DNA of 62,041 bases from contig CAKZHE010000228.1 in the NCBI GenBank assembly GCA_936920195.1, positions 1 to 62,041 on the forward strand, read 5' to 3'. Under the pieces are notes generated by a model. That model did not search any database. It was not told where the DNA came from and was given only the letters and a program-made list of their open reading frames with translations. The DNA is from an uncultured cyanobacterium (GTDB lineage: Bacteria > Cyanobacteriota > Cyanobacteriia > Cyanobacteriales > FACHB-T130). The stretch's first letter is position 1. Each line of letters starts with the position of its first letter. The position numbers and the translations under genes were made by a program. Positions 1 to 8,088 of the stretch are shown here, in pieces.

Positions 1-50
1 GAATTAATTAATTCAAAATTATTTCCATTCTTCATTTTGAATTTTGAATT

Positions 51-245
51 TTGCCTTTTGAATTCAAAAAAGGTCAATCAGCTAAAAGTGGATTAAACCG
101 TTCTATTGATGATGCTAATTTACAAGCTGCCAGAAACGTAAAAACTAAGGCAATAGAAACCTACTCTTTAAATATTGCCAAAATGATTAAGTCGAAAATG
201 GTACGGCGGGACTCGTCGGAACCAGTACAATGCGAGCCTCTTTGA
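51..245 (+). pseudogene. Decayed TnpB (IS200/IS605 OrfB) remnant
   Basis: A 64-codon open stretch beginning with TTG. It contains KSGLNRSI, which resembles the middle of cyanobacterial TnpB proteins, directly followed by NLQAARNVKTKAI, which resembles the last RuvC block (normally close to RDLNAAxNI). A full TnpB is about 400 residues, so the zinc-finger region and nearly everything else is gone. My reading is that an internal deletion fused two TnpB segments. The typical right end of such an element follows directly. It is not expected to encode an active nuclease. Confidence 0.5.
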
Positions 246-402
246 GGTCGAGTTGTGCGAACGCTTGCCAGTTAATACGTCGCCTTCAAAAGGCTCTCCG
301 GCGTGTGGGCGAGAACCCAGAATATACGCAATTGTATTTCTGGGATATTAAGAGGGAAATCTCTTAAGAATCCCATCCCCTTCAGGGGTGGGAGTGTCAA
401 AG
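246..402 (+). mobile_element. Right end of an IS200/IS605-type element, with omega-RNA-like sequence
   Basis: After the TnpB remnant comes a structured GC-rich stretch ending in a hairpin at about 372-392 (CCCATCCCC, loop TTCA, GGGGTGGG) and then AGTGTCAA. The same type of end is seen at the intact TnpB element (about 47404-47440 on the minus strand) and as a fragment near 11053-11088. In the IS200/IS605 family this region carries the terminal hairpin and the scaffold of the TnpB guide RNA. No transposase remains here, so this is a fossil end. Confidence 0.5.
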
Positions 403-494
403 TCAATTACAATTGGCACAAGACAATATTGCTAAATAATTTCTAAAATTCCCCAATTCCCAACTCCCTTTTAAAAACTCCCTGTTCCCTCACT

Positions 495-1247
495 ATGACT
501 CTCGCTCAAGATTTAGAAGTTGTGACAGAATCGCAGGCAGAAGATGTTATATTTCCTCCTAGCGATATCTATAGTGACGAACCTCCCTTGGAAAGCGATT
601 TACATTTGCGGCAAATCATGCTGTTAATTCAATGCCTGGAATGGTATTGGCGCGATCGCCAGGATTTTTATGCCTGTGGAAATTTGACTGTTTATTATAG
701 CCCCAATCAGCGCAAATCAGAATTTTTCCGAGGACCAGATTTTTTTGCAGTTTTAGGAACAGAACGCAAACCCCGCAAAAGTTGGGTGGTTTGGGCAGAA
801 GATGGGAAATATCCTAATATTATTATCGAAATTCTCTCTTCTGGCACAGCCGCAACTGACCGAAACTTAAAAAAGCAAATTTATCAAGATACTTTTCGCA
901 CTCCGGATTATTTCTGGTTCCATCCAAATACACTAGAATTTCAAGGTTTTCATTTGGTAGATGGGATTTACCAAGAAATCCCCTTGAATGAACAGGGTTG
1001 GCGGTGGAGCCAGCAGTTGGAATTATATTTGGGGGTGCATGACTCTCAGTTGCGTTACTTTACCCCCGAAGGAGATTTAATTTCCACTCCAGAGGAATTG
1101 GCTTTACAAGCACAACAGCAGCGAGAGCAGACAGAACAACAAATATTAATTGAACGCCAGCAGCGGGAACAGGCACAGCAACAAAACTCGGAAATGGAGG
1201 CATTACTGAGACGTTATCGAGAACGGTTTGGAGAATTGCCAGACTGA
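495..1247 (+). CDS. Uma2 family (DUF820) PD-(D/E)XK nuclease-fold protein
   Basis: 250 residues. The nuclease-like core holds GPDFFAVLG (acidic residue after the proline, about residues 80-90) and IIIEILSSGT (the E-x-L half of the PD-(D/E)XK motif, about 111-120), then KKQIYQDTFRTPDYFWF. This is the usual Uma2 order. The C-terminal 45 residues are a Gln/Glu/Arg-rich coiled coil ending in YRERFGELPD, a common tail in cyanobacterial members. Uma2 proteins occur in tens of copies in cyanobacterial genomes. Their role is not established, although a nuclease or transposase-related function is often assumed. It stands alone and converges with the Bax-inhibitor gene. Confidence 0.85.
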   Translation: MTLAQDLEVVTESQAEDVIFPPSDIYSDEPPLESDLHLRQIMLLIQCLEWYWRDRQDFYACGNLTVYYSPNQRKSEFFRGPDFFAVLGTERKPRKSWVVWAEDGKYPNIIIEILSSGTAATDRNLKKQIYQDTFRTPDYFWFHPNTLEFQGFHLVDGIYQEIPLNEQGWRWSQQLELYLGVHDSQLRYFTPEGDLISTPEELALQAQQQREQTEQQILIERQQREQAQQQNSEMEALLRRYRERFGELPD

Positions 1248-1303
1248 TTTGGAACTTCTGATTTCAATTTGAGCGCATCTGAATCATTTGTCCAAATATG
1301 TAG

Positions 1304-1327
1304 GGGGTAGAACTTCGTGCCTACCCC
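1304..1327. terminator. Short inverted repeat between convergent genes
   Basis: GGGGTAG (1304-1310) and CTACCCC (1321-1327) form a 7-bp stem with a 10-base loop, between the Uma2 gene and the convergent Bax-inhibitor gene. There is no clear T-run, so it may be a repeat fragment rather than a true terminator. Confidence 0.3.
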
Positions 1328-1355
1328 AATTTAACTGGTTCTAAACTATCAATCT

Positions 1356-2084
1356 TTAATCGCGGCTATTGAGAGCAATTATTAACCGCAGAATAAAGAC
1401 AAACAAATTGATGTAAGTCAAATACATCGACAGAGCCGCAGGCAGATACTGGTCATCGCGGTACGAACGGGGCAGAATGTAGAAATCAACTACCGCGCAA
1501 CCAGCAAACAGGAATACCCCCACCCCAGAAATGCCAATTTCTAGCCAAGTTGGAGTATAAATTCCAAAGACAGAACAAAGGACTTGGACAACTAGCACCA
1601 CCAACAGGGCAATCAATCCTAACTGGACAGTTTTGCCTAGCGCCATTCCATCCTGCTCGGAAAGATTGGAACCAATTTGGCGGGCGGCAATAAAGGTAAT
1701 GCCACAACTGAGCGCCGCAATCCCAATGCCATACAAACCCACCCCTGGAGTTCTGAGGGCGACAAAAATTAATCCGCTCAGAGTATAGCCAGTCAGCAAA
1801 CTATAGGTTGCCAGCAGTGGCAGGGCTAAACCTTTATTTCCGCTTTCGGCAATATTACTGGCAACAAAAAAGAGAATAAAAGCAGCAATCAAGGCTATCC
1901 AAAAGGAAGTCATGAATAGTCCTGGATTGGAGCGGAGGACACCTAAACCCCCATAAGCGCCCACCGCAGTTAAAACTAGCCCTCCGCCCACATAGGGCAG
2001 GGCATTGCTAATCACATTCGGCCCAACTAGCGAGTGTCCTTGGGCTTCGCGAATTGCTTCCCGAAAATTGCTACTATTGCTCAT
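1356..2084 (-). CDS. Bax inhibitor-1/YccA family membrane protein
   Basis: 242 residues with about seven hydrophobic segments spread from residue 28 to the end. The closing part VVDFYILPRSYRDDQYLPAA followed by YLTYINLFVFILRLI matches the signature end of the BI-1/YccA family (D-T/D-x-x-I then LYLDxxNLFxxLLRL). Bacterial members are inner-membrane proteins that interact with FtsH or act as pH-sensitive calcium leak channels. No role has been fixed in cyanobacteria. The N-terminal 25 residues are soluble. It is transcribed away from sigF and not in an operon. Confidence 0.85.
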   Translation of the reverse strand: MSNSSNFREAIREAQGHSLVGPNVISNALPYVGGGLVLTAVGAYGGLGVLRSNPGLFMTSFWIALIAAFILFFVASNIAESGNKGLALPLLATYSLLTGYTLSGLIFVALRTPGVGLYGIGIAALSCGITFIAARQIGSNLSEQDGMALGKTVQLGLIALLVVLVVQVLCSVFGIYTPTWLEIGISGVGVFLFAGCAVVDFYILPRSYRDDQYLPAALSMYLTYINLFVFILRLIIALNSRD

Positions 2085-2161
2085 GACAATCCTCTCGGCA
2101 TTGAGTTAACGTTATTCCTGAATTCAATTTTGACTGATAAATTGCGATCGCGCTGTACAAA

Positions 2162-2219
2162 CCCATCACCCCATCACCCCATCACCCCATCACCCCGCCT
2201 CCCCATCACCCCACCTCCC
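2162..2219. repeat. Octamer array (CCCATCAC)n
   Basis: About seven partly degenerate units of CCCATCAC sit between the divergent Bax-inhibitor gene and sigF. The complementary unit (GATGGGGT) forms another array at 51597-51650, at the stop codon of tatD. The rest of the 2085-2377 gap shows no gene. Confidence 0.8.
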
Positions 2220-2377
2220 ATGAGTTAAAATATGCCAATTAATTAAGTATTTACTCGCAGACAAGCAGCGATCGCAACAGCTATTTCCGTAAAACGACTA
2301 TGGCTTGTTCCGTTGGCACTCAAGACAATGGACTTATCTTGAAAAGATTTGGGTTCTGCTACTGAGACTTTTCTACG

Positions 2378-3160
2378 ATGGCAACTTCTTTTGTGTGTTC
2401 TAGAGTAATCGAACTGCTGACTGCATATTCCAAAAATCCCAGCGTGAAAATTCGCAATCAGCTAGTGCAATTAAATATTGGGTTGGTACGCAAAATTGCC
2501 TATAGAGTTAGCCAACAGTGCGCCGAACCCTACGAGGATTTGGAGCAGATTGGCTATCTTGGTCTAATCCATGCCATTGAAAGATTTAAGCTCAATCAGG
2601 GCTGTGCTTTCAGTTCCTTTGCCGTACCTTACATTCGCGGCGAAATGTTGCATTTTTTGCGAGATAAAGGCAGCACGATCAAAATTCCCCGCCGCTGGCA
2701 AGAACTGCAAAAAGAAGGTCAAAGAGTCCGCAAGGAATTAGCAGAAACCTTGGGAAGGTTGCCGAAGGATGCGGAAATGGCGGCGGCGCTGCAAGTCTCG
2801 GTGCAAGAATGGCGGGAAAGTAAGATGGCGGTGCAAAATCGCTTGCCCTTGAGTTTGGATGCTACGGTTGGTCAAATGCTTGATTATCCAGTAACTTTAG
2901 GTGAAACGCTGCCAGATTCTCGCTACTACGCCCAGCAAAATCTTGAGGAAGACCGTCAGCAGTTGCAGGGAGCTTTGGGACAATTGGAAGAGAAAACCCA
3001 AGCTGCGATTGAGTTTGTTTATCTGCGAGAGTTGCCGCGCAAGGAAGCGGCTCATCGGATTGGGGTTAGTCCAATGACAGTGACTCGGCGCTTGCAAAGG
3101 GGGATTGAGCAGTTGGTGTCAATTTTGCAAGCTCAGAATCCGGAGCCTGTGGCAAGTTGA
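2378..3160 (+). CDS. sigF: RNA polymerase sigma factor SigF, group 3 (SigB/SigF type)
   Basis: 260 residues. Region 2 is seen in EPYEDLEQIGYLGLIHAIERF followed by FSSFAVPYIRGEMLHFLRDKG (about residues 50-100). Region 3 follows with RRWQELQKEGQRVRKEL, and region 4 has the helix-turn-helix RKEAAHRIGVSPMTVTRRLQRG (about 217-240). Length and sequence fit cyanobacterial SigF, which in Synechocystis drives pilus and motility genes and in other species responds to light or stress. Unlike sigB of Bacillus, no anti-sigma (RsbW) gene lies beside it. The start gives MATSFVCSRVIELL, a normal N-terminus. A heptamer array begins five bases after the stop codon. Confidence 0.9.
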   Translation: MATSFVCSRVIELLTAYSKNPSVKIRNQLVQLNIGLVRKIAYRVSQQCAEPYEDLEQIGYLGLIHAIERFKLNQGCAFSSFAVPYIRGEMLHFLRDKGSTIKIPRRWQELQKEGQRVRKELAETLGRLPKDAEMAAALQVSVQEWRESKMAVQNRLPLSLDATVGQMLDYPVTLGETLPDSRYYAQQNLEEDRQQLQGALGQLEEKTQAAIEFVYLRELPRKEAAHRIGVSPMTVTRRLQRGIEQLVSILQAQNPEPVAS

Positions 3161-3165
3161 TCAAA

Positions 3166-3288
3166 TAGGGAACAGGGAACAGGGAACAGGGAACAGGGAA
3201 CAGAGGGAATAAGGGAACAGGGAACAGGGAACAGAGGGAATAAGGGAATAAGGGAATGGGGAATAGGTAATAGGGAATGAAAGGGAAT
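3166..3288. repeat. Heptamer array (AGGGAAC/AGGGAAT)n
   Basis: About 15 units of a 7-base motif fill the space between sigF and the convergent DUF4335 gene. Similar arrays lie at 5384-5458, 38935-39068 and 51676-51770. Heptamer arrays of this kind are known in filamentous cyanobacteria as STRR sequences. Short open frames across them are artefacts. Confidence 0.85.
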
Positions 3289-3291
3289 TGA

Positions 3292-4662
3292 CTATTTGGA
3301 ATAGGGACCAACCTCCAACACGCCACTGGGTTTAAACACAACTTTAAATTGCGCTAAAGGCTCCTTGGGAACCTCTGTATCATTGGATTCCACAGGTTGA
3401 GATAAAGTGTGTAAAGGAGTTTCCTTGACATAATCAAACGCCGCTTGATTAAATGCTTCGTAATCAGCGATCGCGCCCTCTTTATTTACAGCTACCCGAT
3501 AAACCAAATTTTCTCGATAAGTTGGCACTCCTGACCAATTTTTTCGCAGTTGACGATAGAGTTTCCGACTTAAATCCCTCACCTCATCGTCATCCTTAAT
3601 TTCTGGTCCCAAACTGGGTTGGCGAGAAAAACCCCGCCAAGGACTAATTTGCAAAATTCCCCGTTCAGTAAAAACAATCTTAAACAGGGCAATTGGTTCT
3701 TGACGAGGCACGCTACCAGTCGTGGGAAGATAGAGTAATTCTGGTAAAGGGGTTTTATCGGCGAGGGAATTAGCCACATTATTTACTGCCTTGTAACCAA
3801 TAATTTCCCCATCTTTGCCTACTGCCACTCGATAAACTAAAGCTTCATTAAACGTTTTGAGGTTTGGTTCCCATTTCGAGAAAATTTTGTCATAAACTTT
3901 CCGCTGTAAAAACCGCAACTGTGTAGGATCGGTAATTTCTGGGACTGAACCTAACAGGGTTTCTAAATCTGTAGGAGAAGGACTGGCTTCTGGGGAATTG
4001 GCAGATACTGGACTAGGACTTTCGCTAGAATTGGTTGTGGCAGTTGGATCTTGGGGTTTGTCAACTTGGGGAATTGGTAATAGGAAAGAAAGTGCGGCTG
4101 CCGCTGCTAACCCCCCTACTCCCACTGCCACCGGAGTTGCCCGTTTGATCAACGGCTCGCGAGCCGCCGCATACTGTCGCGAAACTGGTTGGAGTTTCAG
4201 TCCTAATTCGGGCATGGTGCTGGTATCAGCTAAAAACTGATCGATAGCATCTACCAAATCGAACAACTGTACTGTATTCAAGTCAATTTGATTGACAATG
4301 GAAGACTCGGCGGATTGATGACCGTCCCCTAATGGCGCTAGCGCGATCGCAGAGTTTCGCACTGTCAACCGATGCAGGTGATTAAATTTCTGCAACTTGA
4401 CTTCGACAGATTGATTTTGGTGACTTTCTGGCTGGGGTATGCCGCTGAGATATTCCTGGGCATAATGGCTAACCGCAATCACTAAACTTTCAAATAAATC
4501 CTTGCCCCCACTTAGCTGTTGATTTTGGGTGACAAAATAACACTCAGCAGCAGTGAGAATAGTCATTAAGGGGCGGCTATCACCCTGGGTAGAAATAGCG
4601 CTGCTATAGCCTTCTAGCTTAATGGTGCAGTTGGGCAAGTTGTACTGACGGTTAATATTCAT
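3292..4662 (-). CDS. DUF4335 protein with transmembrane segment and a duplicated C-terminal domain
   Basis: 456 residues. Residues 1-150 form the DUF4335 domain. A basic stretch and one membrane helix (GVGGLAAAAALSFLLPIP, about 178-195) follow, then a Ser/Pro/Thr-rich linker. The remainder is two similar modules of about 85-95 residues: one with RKVYDKIFSKW, ALVYRVAVGKDGEIIGYKAVN and ALFKIVFTERGILQISPW, the second with RKLYRQLRKNW, NLVYRVAVNKEGAIADYEAFN and AQFKVVFKPSGVLEVGPY. The pattern recalls TonB C-terminal-like domains, so the modules may lie outside the cytoplasmic membrane (inference). Its start ATGA overlaps the stop of the DUF3038 gene by 4 bases, so the two are translationally coupled. 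Function unknown. Confidence 0.8.
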   Translation of the reverse strand: MNINRQYNLPNCTIKLEGYSSAISTQGDSRPLMTILTAAECYFVTQNQQLSGGKDLFESLVIAVSHYAQEYLSGIPQPESHQNQSVEVKLQKFNHLHRLTVRNSAIALAPLGDGHQSAESSIVNQIDLNTVQLFDLVDAIDQFLADTSTMPELGLKLQPVSRQYAAAREPLIKRATPVAVGVGGLAAAAALSFLLPIPQVDKPQDPTATTNSSESPSPVSANSPEASPSPTDLETLLGSVPEITDPTQLRFLQRKVYDKIFSKWEPNLKTFNEALVYRVAVGKDGEIIGYKAVNNVANSLADKTPLPELLYLPTTGSVPRQEPIALFKIVFTERGILQISPWRGFSRQPSLGPEIKDDDEVRDLSRKLYRQLRKNWSGVPTYRENLVYRVAVNKEGAIADYEAFNQAAFDYVKETPLHTLSQPVESNDTEVPKEPLAQFKVVFKPSGVLEVGPYSK

Positions 4663-5273
4663 GAGATCTCTCCATCAAACAAACTTGTCCAAAACCTTTG
4701 CATTCCTGCCGTCCCAGTACAGAATAGTAGCTGGCACAACAGGGAGAGGGCTAGCTCATTTAACTTTTCATCGGATTTGTAGGCAATTACCCCAGAACGA
4801 CGGGGATTCATCCGGCTGCGGAAATGAGCGCGAAATCGTTCTAGGTAATTAGACAAAAGCAGGTGATTTTCTAAGGGCATCTGCTTCTCGCTAAATTGAT
4901 CGTAAGCTAAAACTAATTGCCGAATGTTGGCTGTTAACCGTCGGGCTAAAGAACAAGCGATCGCCACCAGTGCCTTAGCTTCTAGCAGTGTCAAAGGACG
5001 GCGGGTGTGGGCGCGGCGCAAAGGATTGGTACTCCTCATCCGCCAAAGCACTACCCGATTTTTAATAATCCCCTGCAATTCCAAGTCCTTTGCTACTGAC
5101 AGCATCAATTCCGCGCCCCCTAGTTCCAGGGCTTCTACTGCCAGCAAAATCAAGTCAATCTGCACCCTAGAGCGGCGCGGAGACAAACCTGATGAAAGGG
5201 GCGGATCAGGCAGACTGTCCAAAATCAGGGGTGTTGACTGGGCAGGATGACTGTTTAATTCCATTACGCTCAC
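4659..5273 (-). CDS. DUF3038 domain protein
   Basis: 204 residues, soluble, with a Pro/Ser-rich first 30 residues. The conserved part begins at VQIDLILLAVEALELGGAELML and continues through LWRMRSTNPLRRAHTRRPLTLLEAKALVAI. This is the cyanobacterium-specific DUF3038 family, which usually sits directly before a DUF4335 gene, as it does here with a 4-base overlap. The persistent pairing suggests a shared role at the membrane, but none has been assigned. Transcribed leftwards, away from apt. Confidence 0.8.
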   Translation of the reverse strand: MSVMELNSHPAQSTPLILDSLPDPPLSSGLSPRRSRVQIDLILLAVEALELGGAELMLSVAKDLELQGIIKNRVVLWRMRSTNPLRRAHTRRPLTLLEAKALVAIACSLARRLTANIRQLVLAYDQFSEKQMPLENHLLLSNYLERFRAHFRSRMNPRRSGVIAYKSDEKLNELALSLLCQLLFCTGTAGMQRFWTSLFDGEIS

Positions 5274-5383
5274 AGACCGATCTCTTCCTACTAGCTGTGT
5301 GGATTGGTTGATTTAGGCAAACTGTGTAAAACAGCCTGCAAACTTAAGGATACCTGAATTCGTATAGCTTGGGTTTGTCCATA

Positions 5384-5458
5384 TAGGGAATAGGGAACAG
5401 GGAACAGGGAACAGGGAACAGGGAACAGGGAATTGGGAATTGATAGGGAATTGGGGAT
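5384..5458. repeat. Heptamer array (AGGGAAC)n upstream of apt
   Basis: About nine units, mostly AGGGAAC, in the divergent 314-base space between the DUF3038 gene and apt. Nothing else recognisable is in this gap. The array ends about 130 bases before the apt start codon. Confidence 0.8.
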
Positions 5459-5587
5459 AGAATTTTATCTGGGATTTTCTTGCCGACTTGCGATATAGTT
5501 TTTGGTGCAGAGCAGGCAAATACTGGCATTCCTGATGGCAGCACCAACCCCAAGTCGCTCTTAAAAAAAAGGCTCACCCTCAAGACT

Positions 5588-6100
5588 ATGGATATTTCAT
5601 CTCTAATTAGGGAAATTCCGGATTTTCCCAAACCGGGAATTTTATTTCGGGATATCACTACCCTACTGCGCGATCGCGATGGCTGGCGCTATACCATCGA
5701 TACGTTTGCCGAGAAGTGTCAGCACCTCTCCCCTGATTATGTGGTGGGGATGGAATCCCGGGGCTTTATTTTTGGCGCACCCCTGGCGTATAAGCTGGGA
5801 GCGGGTTTTATTCCCGTCCGCAAGCCGGGGAAATTGCCTGCTGCCGTTTATACTGCCGAATATGAGCTAGAGTATGGGACTGACAAGCTCGAAATCCATC
5901 AAGATGCCATTGAACCAGGCAGTCGCGTTCTGATTGTAGACGATTTGATTGCTACTGGGGGAACCGCGATCGCCACTGCCAATCTATTGCAGCAAATTGG
6001 CGGCGAATTAGTTGGATTTGGTTTTATCATCGAACTGCGGGATTTGGGTGGACGGCAGAAGCTCCCCGATGTACCAATTGTCACCTTGGTGGAGTATTAA
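5588..6100 (+). CDS. apt: Adenine phosphoribosyltransferase
   Basis: Salvages adenine with PRPP to AMP and pyrophosphate in the cytosol. The PRPP-binding motif is [14 protein letters not shown] (about residues 116-129), and the N-terminal family block is [18 protein letters not shown]. The ATG at 5588 ([10 protein letters not shown]) gives 170 residues, the normal length. The frame stays open upstream to 5480, but those 36 codons do not resemble the family and overlap repeat-rich DNA, so the inner ATG is preferred. A perfect 58-base palindrome lies 24 bases after the stop. Confidence 0.93.
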   Translation: MDISSLIREIPDFPKPGILFRDITTLLRDRDGWRYTIDTFAEKCQHLSPDYVVGMESRGFIFGAPLAYKLGAGFIPVRKPGKLPAAVYTAEYELEYGTDKLEIHQDAIEPGSRVLIVDDLIATGGTAIATANLLQQIGGELVGFGFIIELRDLGGRQKLPDVPIVTLVEY

Positions 6101-6124
6101 GTAAACAAAAGGCTATAAGAATAA

Positions 6125-6182
6125 AGTTTGTAGTTGGGCTTTAGCCCTAATCCGGATTAGGGCTAAAGCCCAACTACAAACT
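6125..6182. repeat. Perfect 58-bp palindrome between apt and the permease gene
   Basis: Two 29-base arms (6125-6153 and 6154-6182) are exact reverse complements with no spacer. The arm includes GTAGTTGGGCTTTAGCCCTA. It could end apt transcription as a long hairpin, but there is no T-run and the sequence looks like a dispersed cyanobacterial repeat. Confidence 0.85.
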
Positions 6183-6207
6183 CACTTCTAGGGAATGGGG
6201 GAATTTT

Positions 6208-7269
6208 ATGGCAGCAAATCATCATTCTGGGATCGGCGATCGCTTGGTAGCAACAGTAAAGTGGTTATATGGACTAATTACTAGCGAAACTTCCCTCTAC
6301 ATTCTCAAACGGTTATGGCAAGCGGTTCTCACTTTGCTGTTGGCTTCAGCTTTGAGTTTTGCGATTATTAAATTTGCGCCGGGAAATTATTTGGATACCC
6401 TGAAGCAAAATCCCAAGATTTCCCCAGAACGGATTGATGAACTGCGAAAACAATTTGGTTTAGATCAGCCTGGATTAGTCCAGTATTGGCGCTGGTTGGT
6501 GCAAGTAGTTACTCATGGCGATTTTGGCATGAGTTTTGCTTATTTTCGTCCGGTGGCAGATTTGTTGCGCGAACGGATTCCGGCAACTTTGCTGATGGCA
6601 GGATCTTCGATTTTTATCACTTGGACAGTGGCAATCCCGTTAGGAATTGTAGCGGCGGTGAATCAAAATCGCTGGAGCGATCGCCTCCTCCAAGTCTTCA
6701 GTTATGCTGGGCAAGGATTTCCCAGTTTCATCACCGCCCTATTACTGTTAATTATTGCTCAATCAACTTCTCCTTTATTTCCGGTTGGTGGGATGACTAG
6801 CATTAATCATGCCGAACTTTCCCCCATTGGAAAAATGCTCGATATTGGTTGGCACATGATTTTACCAACCATCGCCTTAACCGTTACCAGTTTTGCTGGA
6901 TTGCAGCGAGTGACTAGGGGGCAATTATTAGATGTGCTGCGGCAAGATTATATCCAAACGGCTCGCGCCAAGGGATTGCCAGAAAATCGAGTCATCTATG
7001 TTCACGCTTTGCGAAATGCCATTAATCCCTTAATTACGCTCTTAGGTTTTGAATTTGCCAGTTTACTCAGCGGGGCTTTTATTGCTGAGTATTTCTTCAA
7101 TTGGCCTGGATTAGGGCGATTAATATTGGATGCGGTGAATAGGAAGGATGTTTATTTAGTGACGGCGAGCCTGATGATGGGAGGTATCATGTTAATTATT
7201 GGCAACTTGCTGGCAGATTTATTGCTGAAAGCGGTCGATCCTCGCATCAAGCTAGATGACTTGAAATAA
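6208..7269 (+). CDS. ABC transporter permease, DppB/OppB family
   Basis: 353 residues with six membrane helices after a cytoplasmic N-terminus of about 35 residues. The coupling-helix (EAA-type) motif is RAKGLPENRVIYVHALRNAINP (about residues 250-272), and the end PGLGRLILDAVNRKDVYLV is typical of the DppB family. Such proteins form half of the channel for peptide or nickel import, energised by DppD/DppF-like ATPases and fed by a binding protein. None of these partners is beside it, so the substrate cannot be deduced. In cyanobacteria the components are often scattered. Confidence 0.88.
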   Translation: MAANHHSGIGDRLVATVKWLYGLITSETSLYILKRLWQAVLTLLLASALSFAIIKFAPGNYLDTLKQNPKISPERIDELRKQFGLDQPGLVQYWRWLVQVVTHGDFGMSFAYFRPVADLLRERIPATLLMAGSSIFITWTVAIPLGIVAAVNQNRWSDRLLQVFSYAGQGFPSFITALLLLIIAQSTSPLFPVGGMTSINHAELSPIGKMLDIGWHMILPTIALTVTSFAGLQRVTRGQLLDVLRQDYIQTARAKGLPENRVIYVHALRNAINPLITLLGFEFASLLSGAFIAEYFFNWPGLGRLILDAVNRKDVYLVTASLMMGGIMLIIGNLLADLLLKAVDPRIKLDDLK

Positions 7270-7278
7270 TTGCTTCCC

Positions 7279-7410
7279 CTATATAGCGCGTCTCAATGAG
7301 TTGTGCAATTCCGTAGGGGCAATCCCCCCGTGGTTGCCCCGATGTGTAGGGGTAGGCACGGGGGCGCTACCCCTACAGATTTACATAAATGATTCAGACG
7401 CGCTATATAG
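7279..7410. mobile_element. MITE-like element with 15-bp terminal inverted repeats
   Basis: CTATATAGCGCGTCT (7279-7293) is exactly inverted at 7396-7410, bounding 132 bases without an ORF. Inside is a second inverted block of the type GTAGGGGCAATCCCCC / GGGGGCGCTACCCCTAC. A partial relative of the end (CCATATATAGTGTGTCT) is seen at 22540. It is non-autonomous, with no transposase in the window matching these ends. Confidence 0.65.
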
Positions 7411-7490
7411 CGGTTCTCAATTTGGTGCAGTACGCTTTTACTCTTGAAACCCTTTCCCTGCATACAGTTAGATGTACTTCATCTATTTGA

Positions 7491-7605
7491 ACTGGTTCCT
7501 AGGCAGAGCCTAGGAACCGATATCGAGAGGCTCTGCCTCGCTTGGTTATCATCCGAGGCAGAGCCTCTCAATCGGCATTCCCAGGCAGAGCCTGGGAACG
7601 AGTAA
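7491..7605. repeat. Triple-hairpin dispersed repeat, copy 1
   Basis: Three palindromes in a row: GGTTCCTAGGC with GCCTAGGAACC, GAGAGGCTCTGCCTCG with CGAGGCAGAGCCTCTC, and TTCCCAGGC with GCCTGGGAA. The same set recurs at 40182-40305 and 46686-46834. A short (AATTTTG) array follows at 7609-7624. Confidence 0.85.
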
Positions 7606-7640
7606 CAATTTTGAATTTTGAATTGGAGCAAAGCGACTTG

Positions 7641-7934
7641 ATGTTTTCCGAAACCTACTATTTAATTCGTTCTAAAATGGATGGTCGCTATCTAGTTGCC
7701 CATCCTCGCCCTGATTCCACTTCAGATGAAACTGGTTATTTATTACTTTTTCGCGAAAACTATGACGCTTTAAGTTATCTCAATACCCACGGCGCTGATG
7801 TTGCCGATCGTTTTGGCGTTGAGTCTATTTCTGGCTCCCAAATCAAAAATATGTTGCAGCGGTGGGGATTTAAAGGCATAGGTATTGTCCAAGATCCATT
7901 GATTCCCCGAATCGAATTTCTATCTCCTAATTAA
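7641..7934 (+). CDS. Conserved-looking hypothetical protein, 97 residues
   Basis: Begins MFSETYYLIRSKMDGRYLVA and ends LIPRIEFLSPN. It has no membrane segment or signal peptide, and I do not recognise a named domain. The frame is open from 7542, but the upstream codons are translated repeat DNA, so the ATG at 7641 is chosen. The composition (GRYLVAHP, YLLLFRENYDALSYLNTHG) looks like a folded small cyanobacterial protein. It converges with gmk across a 154-base gap. Confidence 0.6.
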   Translation: MFSETYYLIRSKMDGRYLVAHPRPDSTSDETGYLLLFRENYDALSYLNTHGADVADRFGVESISGSQIKNMLQRWGFKGIGIVQDPLIPRIEFLSPN

Positions 7935-8088
7935 ATCGGGGGAACTGCCCCGAAAAAGATTGTTCGATTCATTTGACTGGGCTATATGGGCGCAGCTTCT
8001 CCATTATGAGGACAATATCAGAAAAGCTGTGAGAAGTCAAGGGAAAAATCAAAAAATATTTATTCCCACAAAAATTGATGGTAAAAAC

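Noticed and set aside
3066-5658. Minus-strand frames with [13 protein letters not shown]-like translations
   Set aside because: They are read-through of AGGGAAC heptamer arrays; the period of 7 gives a 21-base, seven-residue repeat peptide by chance.
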